Notes under the pieces: generated by a model
What the model was told of the DNA's origin: nothing
Database searches by the model: none
Seen by the model: only the letters and a program-made list of their open reading frames with translations
Origin: Lepidurus packardi
Taxonomy: Eukaryota; Arthropoda; Branchiopoda; Notostraca; Triopsidae
Direction: 5' to 3'
Length of the DNA stretch: 64,000 bases
Assembly: GCA_023053545.1 (NCBI GenBank)
Contig: JAKZAN010000004.1
Span: forward strand, 5,394,001-5,458,000
Program-made: the position numbers and the translations under genes
Shown: positions 22,406 to 35,100 of the stretch, piece after piece
Layout of the letters: each line of letters starts with the position of its first letter
Position numbering within the stretch: position 1 is the first letter of the stretch

Positions 22406-25400
22406 TTATTTCGTTGGTTCCTCTTGGCTAGTTTCTTGCAGCGTTTTCTTTTGATTCAGCTCTGTTCCTTTGTTCTGACCGCCTTGGCTCTGACCATTCA
22501 CAGGCGGCGTGCTATTGTTGCCACCAACCTTTTTCTTCTCCGTTTTGACTTCCTTGACGCCCTCTTGCTGTTTCTTTCTTCGCTCTTGTTCCATCTAAAA
22601 GAAAAGTTCACGTTTTTTTACTCTTCTTTTCAATTAATTGGAAGTTGACCCGATTATACTAGACAAAAAAAGTCAAATAACACACCGCAATGAGTCTCTC
22701 CAAAGGTGTAGAAAGGGTATCGCTGTCCTCGGGTGGCGGTGGAATTGCCATCCAATTATACTGCCTCTTTTCCACCGGCAATCCCCAGCGTTCGTACTCG
22801 AGCGATTGCGCTCTTAAGGACTCGAAGCAATCCAAACAAACCACCACAAATTGACTCGACTCGACAGCAATGCTGTTCGTAGGCTGACGGTGTTTCTTCA
22901 GAAACGGGAAGTCCTAATGAAACACCAACAAGAAAAATTAGGCTTCAACTTAATAAAACTTGATTATCCCTTCTTATCTTAGTTTTACCTGTACTGGTAA
23001 CGCCCTTACTCGCTTTCTATACGTGGCAATCCCACACACGTAGCAAATATAGTCATGTGTATTGTACAAGCGGGCATTGGGTGGTACTGCTTTGTGGGGC
23101 TCTGCCTCTTCGTATTGCCGCCATTGGGATTTGAGCATGTGGTAGCAAAAGGTGCAGACTAACGCACAACCGTCTTCCCGCAAGGGCTCTGCCTTGTTGC
23201 TGGCTTTGTGTGAAGTTATGAAGGGAAAGTACGGCGAGTTTCCGCTCTGTGATGGCGGTTTGTTCGGTAACCAATGGGCAAAGGAACGCGAGGAATGCAA
23301 CCCACACAAGTAGCAGTAGATGGAGGCACCTTTCGACGCTTCACAAGGGGCCGGGGGAGGCGCGGGGCGTGGCTGAGGTGGGACCGGACACGGAGAAGGT
23401 GCTACAGGTGATTTCGTCGTAGAAGGCAGTTCCATTTCCGGGGAACTCCAAGGTCGATTAGGTGACTGTAATGGAGCTGATGTAGGGGGCGGGATGGCTA
23501 GAGTAGGATAATGCTGCGCCGCGGGTCTGCGCACGGTCGAGGGTGGTAAAGTATAGTGCCTAAGTTCGAGAGGAAGGTCGTCCCGTTCAAACACTTGCCA
23601 CTGATGTACAAAGTAATGGTAGCAATCTCGACAGACTAAAGTACGGTTATGGGAGTCGAAGTAGGCGGAGCCTGACGGTGCCGGCAATGTTTTAAGGAAT
23701 GGGAAATGCATTGAATGAAGGGCGGTACGAGGCTCGGGATAACAGTTTAAAATATGCGCTGCTTCGGTCACAGTGGGTTGATGGCACACATAACAATGAA
23801 TTTCAGGCGGACAGGACGTCCGGTTGCCGCTCATCACGGAAGAGGGCGTTGAAGGCGCTCTGGGAATGACCGGATTTACCTAAACGCCATGACAATTTAG
23901 ACGCAATTCCAAAATGGAAATACAAACAAATCTGAAGAACTACCAGCAAAACTGGCAAGACACCAAACGAGAAAAGAGCAAGTTTACATTACGGTATTAA
24001 AGAATGACGACGCAGACCTCTGCTGCATATATGCGTAGAGGAAAAGGAGAAACAACAATGAATTTTAAGTTGATTTCGCAAGTTAGTTCTCGTATAACAT
24101 TTTAAGCCCTATGTTTTATAGTGTCAAAAAAAACGACCCAATGTATACCCTAGAGATCGCTTTTCAACCTTGGATTCTAAGAAAAATAATTGGATAAGCG
24201 ATCTCTAGGGTATCCTTTAGTCGTTTTTGTTTGACATTATAGTACTGCAGTAACGAACTAACTGATTTTAGAGTAACTAACGCTACACGGATTTTGAGTA
24301 ACTAATAGTAAGTTGTAATAATAGTAAATTGTAAGTTGATTTTGAGTAACTAACGCTACACGGATTTTGCAAATGGACCTATCATATTTCGATCAACGGG
24401 TACGCGTTGTGATTGGTCAATTTACGAAGTCCATGTAGCGATCATAAAGTTCGTTACTGTACTGTCAAAAGGGGCTATATATAATACCTTCTTATAGGAA
24501 AACAGAACTCTAAAATCCTAGGATAATTCCTATTCAGATCCTACTAGTATATGCAGGTTCTCACGGTCTCGCTTAAAAACGGCCAAGTATTCCGTATCTA
24601 AATCCTCACCCCGGGACATTTTAAACGTTTTTATAAATTGCTAACTTAGCGTTTCTATGAATTGCAATTGACTAAAGTAACGGTCTGCAGAATATGCTGA
24701 CAGATTCCCAAGTAACAGAAATACAAGCCTTCTAAACCTATTTTGTAACACTTCAATGCAGGCATTTTACTAAAAATAAATCGTTTAAAAACGGCCAAAT
24801 ATTCCGTATCTAGATCCCCACCCCCGTGACATCTTAAAACGATTTTTAAATTACTAACTTAGAGTTTCAACGTATTACAATCGACTACAATAATGAACTG
24901 CAGACTGTGCTGACAGATTCTTAAGTAACAGGCATCCTTCTAAACCTATTTTCTAATATTTCAATCCAGGTTCTCACGGTCTTTTACTACAATAAGTTGA
25001 TTAAAAACGGCCAAGTATTCCGTACACAAATACCCATCCCCGTGAAGACATTTTAAAGCATTCTACAAAATTGCTAACTGAGCGTCTTTACGTATTGCAA
25101 TTGACTACAATAACTATCTGCAGAATGTGCTGACAGATCCTAAAGTAACAGGAATACAAGCCTACTAAACCTATTTTCTAATCCTTCAATGCTTGCCCCC
25201 ATTGGGCGTGCTAAGAAATTTCCAAGAATATGACGACTTATCGCATATAGCCCCTTCTAAAAGCTTTATAACCGCAAAAAAGCTTTACTTGAGGACTCGC
25301 CCGATCTGCACTAGCAACAGCCGGTTCTCGTTCTGCAGACTGACGGCCAGGACTAGGTCTGGAACGCGGTCGAGGTACTATGCCTTGTATTATTTGGTTG

Positions 25401-26706
25401 GTTAAGCTCGGTCTGCTGACTCCACCCGTGGACCCAAACACTTGGTAGCGTTGCGGGATCGCTTTGCAGCAAATGGCGCACACTTGAACCATCCCTTGTG
25501 GGGAGATCGGACTGGCGTCAACTGGGGGCGTCAATTGTTCGATGTAGGGATAATAAGGCTCGTCTTCGGCATTGGGACGACAATACAGCAAACGTAAGGA
25601 AGACGACGGATACTCCAGACCACAGGTATAGCAAAAGAAAGTAGCCCGTTCGTTCGTCGTTACAGGCCGTTTCCTTAGTACATAATTGCGGTCTGCATCG
25701 CTCATATTTAAGGCTTGATAGTTCTGCCACTGCTGGAACAAATGGGCATGGCATTCTTTACATGTCTGAACCCGCCCAGTGGAATCCATGGGTCGCGACT
25801 TGCTCGGACGCGGATGGAGCATGAGACTGGGGTAGACAGGTTGATGATCCTGGCTTGGCTTGGCGTAGACATGGACCAAATGACCTCGAGGAAACTCGTC
25901 CCCACAGACGTAACACACTTCCGTGACGGCGTCCTTGTCGGGCATACTCAAATCCAGCGCGTCAATGCTCGAGACCGAAGGTGAAGGTGAAGGAGCGCCA
26001 GAACCGCCCGACAGCAAGGATGCGCGCGAAGCTGCTCGATTCATGGGTAAAACAGCGGATTCCTTATCCCGTTCGCGCATGGGAGCTCGTAAGTCCAAGG
26101 CGCCTTCCGCCGAGAGGACATCGTTGTGGAAGTTGTATCCCGTTTGGGCATGTTGGCGAATGAGTTTGGGCGAAGATGGGCGTTCCTCGTCGTGGTTGGA
26201 ACTGTCTCTTGAGCGCTTGGAACCGAGACGGATCGGGTCTTCTGAAGGAGAATATGCATGAAGGTAATTTTCTGGCGGCGGACGAGGAAGCTCGGTGCAA
26301 GAGTACGGACCCTGGTCGACTCGTTTAAGCCAATACAGACGGGTGGCTTGCGGAGTGCTATTCCGCTCATGGGTGTCCCACTGAGTAATGAGGAAGGCGT
26401 AACAGACGTAACATGCTCGGACGGCCCCATCACGCGTAGGAGGTGCGCAGCCCAGAGGTACTTCGTGCTGTTCCAAGAAGGGAAAATAGGGACCAGGCCC
26501 TGGTTTGATGTACAAGGTATGGCCTGCACTGTGAGGACTGCCGCAAACATAGCACACTCCGGGTGCTGCTGCATTGGAACTCATGATAGAAACTCTAGGC
26601 GGTGATGCTGCTGACGATAGCGAACGCTTTTCTTTCAGGTACATGTCCATATCCATCCTAGCATCATAATGTCTCCAAGGGATGAGGCTCCAGCACGTTT
26701 CTAAGC
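22406..26706 (-). CDS. Unrecognised protein with six CxxC-pair zinc-type repeats (5' end not found)
   Basis: I do not recognise this family by name. Four exons join in phase on the minus strand: 25289-26706, 22989-23879, 22686-22913 and 22406-22594. Counting from the first ATG in the large exon (26656), the protein is about 891 aa. That exon begins in phase 1, so an upstream leader exon probably exists. The protein has six copies of a unit of about 75-95 aa: a CYVCG-type CxxC, then a Y(F/Y)PF(L/I) motif, then a second CxxC followed by QW or R-rich sequence and R-x-Y. Units start near residues 35, 248, 342, 485, 640 and 735. Linkers are P/S-rich. ALDLR (about 186-190) and ALDLS (about 233-237) resemble CtBP-binding PxDLS motifs. 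The C-terminus is K/E/Q-rich and probably helical. A nuclear regulatory role is only inference. Confidence 0.75.
24117..24241. repeat. 125-bp fold-back element in zinc-repeat gene intron
   Basis: The left arm runs TATAGTGTCAAAAAAAACGAC to TACCCTAGAGATCGCTT and the right arm runs AAGCGATCTCTAGGGTA to GTCGTTTTTGTTTGACATTATA. The arms are about 46 bp each and nearly perfectly complementary around a loop of about 33 bp. The terminal TATA is consistent with a TA target site. Confidence 0.8.
24241..24467. repeat. Second inverted-repeat element sharing sequence with the pogo copies
   Basis: The left end AGTACTGCAGTAACGAACT is matched by AGTTCGTTACTGTACT at 24452-24467. Inside, a motif with GAGTAACTAACGCTACACGG occurs twice (about 24270 and 24345). 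A block GATTGGTCAATTTACGAAGT near 24411 is shared with sequence inside pogo copy 1 (near 12636), and a weaker form with copy 2 (near 17740). It directly adjoins the fold-back at 24117-24241. Confidence 0.6.
24553..25195. repeat. Three tandem copies of a ~214-bp unit
   Basis: The anchor TAAAAACGGCCAA recurs at 24574, 24786 and 25002 (spacing 212 and 216 bp). Each copy continues with a TATTCCGTA motif, a CCCC-rich patch, AATTGCTAACT-like sequence, CTGACAGAT and an AAACCTATTTT end. Copies are diverged but collinear throughout. The array fills the right half of the large intron of the zinc-repeat gene and stops about 95 bp before its coding exon. Confidence 0.85.
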
Positions 26707-27783
26707 CTGTAATTAAAGGAAAAGTAGAACAATTTAAGACAAATATAATAGGAAAGTAACAGAAAAGTAAAAATTGGAGCATAAAACGGGGAAGAAGTTA
26801 CATGAAAAACGGTACACATGCACGTATTCATACACCTGGGGCTGGCGTAAGTAGGTCAACGTAATAAAACTATTTCCTTCCAAACAAACGTGTTGCACTT
26901 TTTATGCATAGTATACTACAGCCATGATGCCAGACGTGTACTTCCTGGACTAACAGCTAAAGACTAACGAATGGTTTTTACCCGGACTTTGATTCTAAAG
27001 ATTCAACTGACATAACAATCACACTGGGAAAACATCTTTCCGAAGAACCAAGAAGAGGCACCGAGACAAGCGGGTCGACTGATTTATGTGGCTGTTTACT
27101 AAACCCCAACTCTACTGTATTTAATATAATGCACCACGAATATGCAATTCCCTACATGTCACTCCTGTTTACCTGTCGAGCTGGAGAATTTCCAAATGCA
27201 TCCAGTTTTATCCAGTAGAAACTGCAAAGCTCTTGCTTGAACTTTTAACTTTACACACCTGAACAGAAGCCCCTCCTCTTTACTCTCTTCTTTCTTTTTT
27301 TTGTTTTCTTTTCTCTTTCATAGCGTTGCCGCGTATATTTGTGATATGGAATAATACTTAAATTTGACAAAGAAAGTACAAAATTTTTTTAATTAATATA
27401 AATAACAATTTATTTCTGCATCTATATATGTAATTGGGTTTAGAAAATACAAGTTAAAGATTAAACTTGGCAATGTGGTTTGTATTCTGACAGCCCCACG
27501 TTTGGCGTTTTGTGACTCTCGCGCCTTGAAAAGTTTTAGATTGATTTGAGTTTCTTGCGCTTGCTTTGCAACATTCAGTAAGTAATCAACTGTACATAAA
27601 TTTAAACTTCGTTAGGTCACAGATTATCCTCGTCGCTTCTGGTTGAACAAAATTTTGCTATTTTTGAGAGATTTTGCAGCTGCTGGTGGGTTGGATATAG
27701 AAAGTTGGACAATAACATAACACAAACCCACCGATATACTTTTTTTTATCCTGTATTAATGCGGCATTTATCTGGTATTAGGT
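26707..27783. other. Divergent promoter region between zinc-repeat gene and lolal
   Basis: The two genes point away from each other, so this 1.1 kb should hold both promoters plus the missing first exon of the zinc-repeat gene. For lolal a leader intron is likely. A GTAAGTAATC donor stands at 27578 and a TATTAG acceptor sits two bases before the ATG at 27784. No other gene is seen. Confidence 0.5.
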
Positions 27784-28225
27784 ATGGCTACGGCGGACGA
27801 TCAGCAGCAGTTCTGTCTGCGTTGGAATGACTTTCAGTCAAATATGGTTAACTCCTTCAAACACCTCAGAGATGAGAAGAGTTTCACAGACGTAACCTTG
27901 GCTTGCGAAGGACAGACTTGTAAAGCGCATAAGATGGTCTTATCTGCATGTAGTCCGTATTTTAAAGCATTATTGGAGGTAAAAAGAAATAAATTTTGTA
28001 GTAGAATGAACATGTTTTCATACGATTAATGTTTTTTTCTAGGAAAACCCATCAAAACATCCCATCATTATTCTCAAAGACGTTCCCTTCACCCATCTGC
28101 AAGCTATATTGGAATTCATGTATGCAGGCGAAGTAAACGTAGCTCAAGATCAGTTGCCAGCATTCCTCAAAACAGCAGAAAGGCTAAAAGTCAAAGGATT
28201 GGCTGAAGTAGGCAACCAATCCTAA
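27784..28225 (+). CDS. lolal: Lola-like BTB protein (Batman)
   Basis: Two exons (27784-27978 and 28043-28225) encode 125 aa, close to the 127 aa of Drosophila Lolal. The protein is essentially one BTB/POZ domain with the arthropod ttk-group signature: [11 protein letters not shown], then [29 protein letters not shown] and the FMYAGEVNV strand. Lolal is a nuclear BTB-only partner of GAGA factor and other BTB proteins in Polycomb/trithorax regulation. The last five residues (VGNQS) and the stop come from reading across a GAA|GTAGGC sequence that looks like a splice donor at the usual BTB domain boundary. A longer isoform joined to a distant DNA-binding exon therefore cannot be excluded. Other ttk-group BTB genes are the alternative identity. 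Confidence 0.88.
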
Positions 28226-31200
28226 CCTGATGGCCTCTTGGGTATTGCTTCCTGTTGCGTGACGTTATTATTTTTATTTCCCCCCCCCCCCCAAACTCGG
28301 ATTACCTTAAAACTTTCCGCTTTTATTCTGTACTTGTAATTTTTCACCATTTTTTGATTCATTTCCATTAGTTACAAAAAAACTGGGAGGTGGCAAACAT
28401 ATATCGTACAAAAGTACCGGCCCTTTGACGCATCGCCCCTCCAGCATTGAAAAAAGGCGGATAATGAAGGTTGGCAAAAAGTGAATACGACATTTGATAC
28501 TTGATTAGCGATGAAAATACATCCGTTGCCGTTTCGTTGGAAGTCGTTAGGTAATTGGTTCTCTAGAACACTCTAGTCCGAATTGGAACTATACAGTACC
28601 AGCGAGACAGAGAGTTTCTTTTTAATTTGTTCTAAGCTGCGTAAAGGTATATCAGCAGATAAAAGGGGCACCAAAAAAAAAAAGAGCTCCTTTTCCAAAC
28701 AACTGATCCCTTATGGGAATATAAGACGCGCCGTGCTAGGTCCATCGCCTTTTCTTCGGCGCACTTGATTGGAGTTGGGGGTCGCGTGGAGTGAGTTCAA
28801 AGAGGGTGACAAGGGGTTTGTTGCCTCGGTAACATCTCCGTCCTGAAGAACAGTTTTTTTTCCAATTTTGAAAACTCGAGGGAGTCACAAACATACAAGG
28901 ACACATCAAGCGTATGGCTTTTGCTTCTATCGAAAGCTTCTTCAAGCGCAGTTAAGTTTTGTGTTCGACTGACCTTTCAACTTTTTGTGAGGAAGGGATT
29001 GGTCCGTTCGATATTTAACTCTTTCAAGAACAAAGTAGAGAGACAGATAAAGAACTTTTCCATTGAATTAACTTTACTTCCTTAATTTCTTTTCCCTTTA
29101 TTTGAGCTCCTGCATGGAACTTTGGATTCCTTTGGCCCTGATGGAAACTTTTCTCCGCTAATTTTTTGTCGGGTGGGGATTGAAAGAGCAAGCAGAGGAA
29201 ATAGTTGGCGCCCTAATCCATCAACGGGTGAATCAATCCAGGGAGGGGTGTGAGAAGTAGAAGAAGAAGATAGAGACGGGAGGAAAATAAAACAGCTATT
29301 GAGGGTTGAAGCGTCGTTTTGTCAGGACTTGAAGGTGAGGTAGGAGCTTCCTGGGTGCGTACGGTGGTACAATCGATAACCGGTCTATAAATGCGTTCTG
29401 TATGCATAGAATATATCCAGATTGTAAACTTTTGAATTGCGGCTGAACTGTGTTGTATTGAACTAGATTCAAATATTGCTGACATCACCAAATACGGACC
29501 CCTTTTTTGCAGCTGAGAAAAACATTGAGACGGACGGTTTTTCTCTCACGGATATGGCATAAATTGTAGAGGAAGAAAAATACCCAGAAACGGAGGGTGC
29601 TTTGGAGTTGTTTGGGCGAGGCAAACATGTCGAATAGGCTTTTGGTCGTGTACTTCTTCAGGTGAAAAGATAACGAGAACCATGTGCCGTTTTCCCCACG
29701 GTCCTTTTCCAATCCTATAGAAATATTTCTTCGCTAAAAACTTGACGCTTCTACTACGGCACCGGAAAGCGAAAAGGATGCAACTTGACGAAACGTCTCA
29801 ATAGAAGGGCTTTTGAACAGTAAATGTTTAACGCTAATTTATGGCGTCACTCACGGAAAACCTATAGTGTATACACCTTTGCTTACATATACAAGTCTTC
29901 TGAGGCCCTTACATGAATAATTTTCAATCAAAGAGGTTATTATAAGTATTGTTAGCGGTTCGCTCCCCTGGCATCGCATTCAGCTGTCCTAATGCTGCTA
30001 TAGCTTAGGCTTTGTCCGGGAAATAGGTTATATATGGCTCTCTGGACTGTCGATAAAATACTTCTTCAACGTCTCGTGCTACTTCACACCAACGTCATTT
30101 CTCTCGCCGGGCATACAAGCGAAAGTCTCCTCCCCTACTACTATGACCTAATCGGATTGCTGTGTTTTTCGGGCAATGCAATTTCAAGGAGAACTGGGAG
30201 AAGACAGCCGAACATCTTTTCTCTTGTTAATTGACCATTGTGACGACTGTGTTGTTCGCCGTGGCACGCGCTGGTGGTGCGGCCAAGCGGAGTAGAAACA
30301 GCAATTCAACCAGGCTTGTATTGGACACTTCGTCGCTCTTTTCTTCGGCTTGCTTTTCTTCGTTGACTTATGTGGCAAATAAGTTTGCAATCGGGGTAAA
30401 GGAAAGCAAATGGAAAAGGCCATTCCAATGGTAGATAGCGCTTTTGAACCTGATTGTGTGCGTTTAGTGGTTATCATCATATTCTTCGTTCCAACCTTTG
30501 TTAGACTTACGTTTTTTCTTTACCGTGCTGTTTTTGTCTAACAATAAGGGATTCAGGGTAGGCCTTTAAACTTTCGCTCTTCTTATGCTGTTAGAACTTC
30601 GCTCAGGGAGAAGAAGCTTTCTCAAGTCAGTGCTGAGGGATCGATAGGAAGCTCATTTGGGTAAAACGTAACTGGGTTTCCAAGTCAAGTTTCATCATCT
30701 ATCCATGGAAAACTTGTAGAGTGAAGCATGATAACGACAGGATAATGACAATTGCAAAATGTGAGGTTCAATCGTCCCTCCAACCTTTCGAGGTTTGCAA
30801 AAATTTATGCCGAAAAGGTCACACAGGTAACCGACTTGTGTCAGCCCGGTCTTGTAGCTTTATTACGGCTTGGCTCGCAGTGGTTCAGTAATGAAAAATA
30901 AATAAGCCGTAATTAAATATAAGCAATTCCTCTGAAAACGTACTACAAAGTAGATTTATATGCTATAGATTTTTTAAATCATTTAACATGGTCGTATTTG
31001 GTTTCCTCGTCCAAACCTTCTAACAAAAATAAAATAATAAAAACAAGCCATTTCTGTCAGTGACTGGACTGTGAATCGTCCATTAGGCATGCCGGAACAA
31101 AGCTAAGAAACCGCGCCTGGTTCAACTCGCTTCACTACGGTCCATGATTTTTCGTTGCTCAGCAAGTTAGAGGCAAGCCGTAGTAACGCTACAAGTCCGG

Positions 31201-32138
31201 CCTGACCCAAGTCGGTTTCCTGTGTTACCCTTTGTTTTTGCATTTCATATTATACGTTGCTATGGTTTCACGTTATAAATTACGAATGAACAACTCAAAG
31301 TTTTTTCTTTTAGATTTCCATTTTATATTAGGTTCACTCCTGTTTGTTCACTCCTGTTTGGCTTTTGATACAGCCACAAGATTTCCGCCTCCTGATTTCA
31401 CATCTGCCGAAGAACTGGAAAGCAAGAAACCTGATGTGGCTACAGCAGCAACTTTGTAGATATCTTTAGAGGATTTTTTCACTTTTCTTTAAGAAAACCT
31501 GTCTGAATTTACCCGCTGTGCTCGATGGTCCTTTGTAGAAAGCTTAACGTCGATGCCCCCTTCATTGCTATGTAACGTCAGAAAAACGAGCTCTCTTCTA
31601 GCAGTGAATAAGACTGTCAAATTTCGTCCCCCTCCTCCGTCCCTCCAACTTCGTATGCATTTCTGGGGGAAGAACGCTGCGGCGTCAAAGGTCGGACACA
31701 GGGAATGAATCTCATTAATCTCCCCTTGCTTGTTTTCGCCCTTGCTTCCATCGAAAACTTCTTTTGCGACTTGCGTATAGCCATGGGGATGAAAGTCCGT
31801 TTCTTTGGCGTCTGCGTCCGCTGTTTTCGTGGCGTGGGTTCGGCAATTGAAGGGAGGGGGGACCTTTCTTACAGACTTTGCTTTGACTCAGGTGCAACGC
31901 CAGTTATCCATCAGCCACCAAACCTCCTCGTACTTCGAGTTCCAGGGCTGTTCAAGATCCTATTAGAAAGAAGTGAGATACTCGAGGAAAACTAAACCAC
32001 GAATCAAACTTATCATGATCTGAAAAGCGGTTGACTTGTAGGCCACCACCAAATCGCTGATTGGGTTTTGAGTTTAAACTTGGAAATCGCGGGCAGTTGG
32101 ATGTGTCAGAGGGCAATCAAGTCTGGAAGTGAGAAACG
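28226..32138. other. Long non-coding stretch between lolal and the RGK gene
   Basis: About 3.9 kb. It starts with lolal 3' sequence, including a C13 run at 28280-28292, and must include the RGK promoter and any leader exons. Open frames are short, lie on both strands and show no domains. One at 31232-31459 has a hydrophobic start but no further support. Confidence 0.5.
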
Positions 32139-35100
32139 ATGTACCAGAGTCCACGACGCGTCGCGGAACTGCGGAATCGTCGGTGGGGACGCTTTCACGG
32201 AAGTAGCAATTCAGGAGACAGCTCAGACCTGGAAATGTCGCTTCGCTCTGATTCTTTGACATCGTCGACCACTATGAATACCACCGCTACAACTTGCGAG
32301 ACATATCCTTTAGATTCGGGCTCGAGTAGCGATGTTTCTTCGCACTATGAAACACCCCCTTTCCCCAGTATCTACAGCAGTGATCATCAGGTGCTCTTGC
32401 AACGTGATCCGGTCTATAGCCATCACGGTCGCAAGAACAAACCTTCGCCGCTGCCTTGTCGCAGTAATAGCCCTAATTCCGGCGCGAGTCCTCGCTCCCC
32501 ACGGAGTCCCTTACAAAGTCCACGTTCGCCAGCAAGTCCTAATGCTGGTGGAGGACGTTGCACCGGTGGTGGACCACCGAGTCCGTCATCCTATTATCGC
32601 TCACACGGGAGTTCGGGCGGTAACTTGGCTCGTTTGGCTTCCCGTCGTTCCAGTCGTGATTCCGAAGCTGGGGAACCGTCGCCTTTGAATTGTTCGCGTT
32701 ATGGTCAACGCCGGACTTCCAATTTCCTCGAGATTCCCGGTAAAAGCTCTCAGAATGTCCTAACTTTTAAGCTTTTTACAGCCCAAACCGGATCCTATAC
32801 AGGGACCTATATCCCTTGTCTGTCATAAAAAGAGCTGAGTGACATGTGCTTCGGGCATTTAATTACCGTCGCGCAAGGTCTATCTGAAAACCTCAGCAGG
32901 TGGTCGGCCTGGAGCACCGATAACTTTCTGTTGAAGCACGTCATCAGCAGAAAAACGCTATTGTTGTGTTCTCATTAAAAGGGGAGGAACAGTACCATAT
33001 GGTCTTACAGCATATTGTTTGAAAAAACTCTTCAGCTTAGATTGGCTTCCATGTCTTACGACGGAGAGAAATGTCCGCAGTCGAAAGACTTAAATTTCGT
33101 TATTGTGGCTTTTCAAACGCTGATCGATAAGATACTGGCTGCAGACTTAAACTTGCTTTGACTTGCAAATGGTTTAATATGGCAGGGCAAGCAAAAGCTA
33201 TGAGGGATCTAATTTTCTTACTTTTTTTAACAATCACTTTTCATTTTGGCCTTCCATTGCTAATATATAAAAGTTTTTAAAGCTTGATTGCGCCATGCAT
33301 AGCACTGTATTGGCAACCAACACACGTTGGAATAACATAATTTCTTTACTTCGGGATCAAAGAGTGCATTTAATTGCGTAAAGATGTATTAACTATATGG
33401 TGCACATTTTATACATTTCCATCATATTCGATCAAATCAGTGTCAAACGTCCACGGACGCTTCTTGACCTTTGATTTCGTGAAGTGCATAAGACATATAT
33501 AACGCATCCTTAATCATTCATATGCCATAAAGTCGTAGGTAGATGTTACTCTCGGTAATGAATCTACAATGTACCCAGACCAGCGTCAGACGTCTTTTCT
33601 TCTTTTTTATTGATTTTAAGTTATTTGACTAAAGGTAATTTGATTTCAGGAAGATTAAAGGTACAAGAGTCTAGTAAATACTATAGATTCCTTTCTATCG
33701 AATATGATGGTCGGCTGTCGATAGGAACGTTTTTCTTATATGCTCTTTTACTTCTTTTATCGCTAGTGCTTGTCAGGACATGCTGGCTATTCAAAGCGTA
33801 CGGACCTTATATACCTCATGCATTGAGTTCATTAGTTCTGTTGTGATCGAAAGGAGAAAGGAGATCAATGGATATAGCATTATATCCAAGTGATCGGGGG
33901 AGGTTTGAGTTGGAGGGAAGACAAGAAGCGGAAAATGTACGTTATAAGCCCCCGCTCGGTCACTATGGTGAGCGAAGCGGAAATCCGCACAAGACGGATC
34001 CCTTGAGATCGCGCACTTCAATCAACCAAACTCTCTAGAGCAGCCATATAGTATGCAATGGACTACAATGCTACTACGAAAACATTAAGTTTATTTGTTT
34101 TGTGTCAGTAGTAGAAAAAAACTTTTCTGTACAGCTGAAAGATTCCCCAGATCCAACTTTTGAACTTCTTCCATAATACTCTTATCGACTTATACAATTA
34201 CAGAACTGAAAGCGCACAACTGATGTTAATGGATCAGGATTTCGAGCAAAAGTAAGACAGCGTACGCCTACTCCTTCCAGACGTCGATTCCAATTTAAGA
34301 TTGTTCTTTAAGAAACTTATCAAGTTATATAAAAATTGGATCTAAGCTTTAAAGTTTTTCTGGGTAGAAAAAAAACGCCGTAGATATACTTCTGCTTATG
34401 TAGCTCTTGCGGGTTTCAGTTTTCGTATTACAAGCGTCTCTAGAAAAAAAATCGCTACTAAGAAAAGGCTAGCCGCTTTTTCATAATGCTGGAAGTTTAT
34501 GTGTGAGTGAGTAAAAGAAGAGTTTGCCAAAATTAGTGGGCACTGCGAAGCTCCCTTTCATATGCATATCAAGGTAGAAGGCAAAGAAACAAGTCTATTA
34601 TTTTTGTTTACTTGCATACCGAACCCGAGCGCGTCGTGTCAAGCAGATTGTCCATACCCATAGGGACGCGCAATACGGGCGATAAGTATGTTAATAATAG
34701 ATGGAACCCGACTTCCCTTACGGAAAAGACATATATGCTTGCCTTTTGTAGTAAAGAGCCAAACACTGGGCTCAACTTGAGGGAATTTGATACCTCCAGG
34801 TCTTATAAACGTTATTAGTTTGAACACGTTTCTCCCAGAAGACGATAGGGAAGATTTACAATCATCATCTAAAGGTTATAATTGCTAAGGAAAAATAAAT
34901 TAGGTATTTACCAATGTTTGGACCTTTCAACAGATTTGTAACACGAACAAATTTAATCTAGTCTGTCTTATTCGATGGGCCTGGGTGACTAATTTGCATG
35001 ACAGGTTGAGCTGGCTTATCAGAAAGGATTCTACGTCCAATTATTAATACACAAGGTGGATCGAATTTACATCTAATTCACTAATCAGCCTTTGAAGTGC

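Noticed and set aside
22406-26706. The zinc-repeat exons as the 5' part of GSE1
   Set aside because: The last zinc-repeat exon ends with a proper stop and an E/K/Q tail. Its preceding exon leaves phase 0, whereas the only acceptor-like site before the GSE1 ATG would need phase 1.
31232-31459. 75-codon frame with a hydrophobic start, possible secreted peptide
   Set aside because: The hydrophobic stretch lies after 15-30 residues, the rest has no pattern, and there is no splice or promoter evidence.
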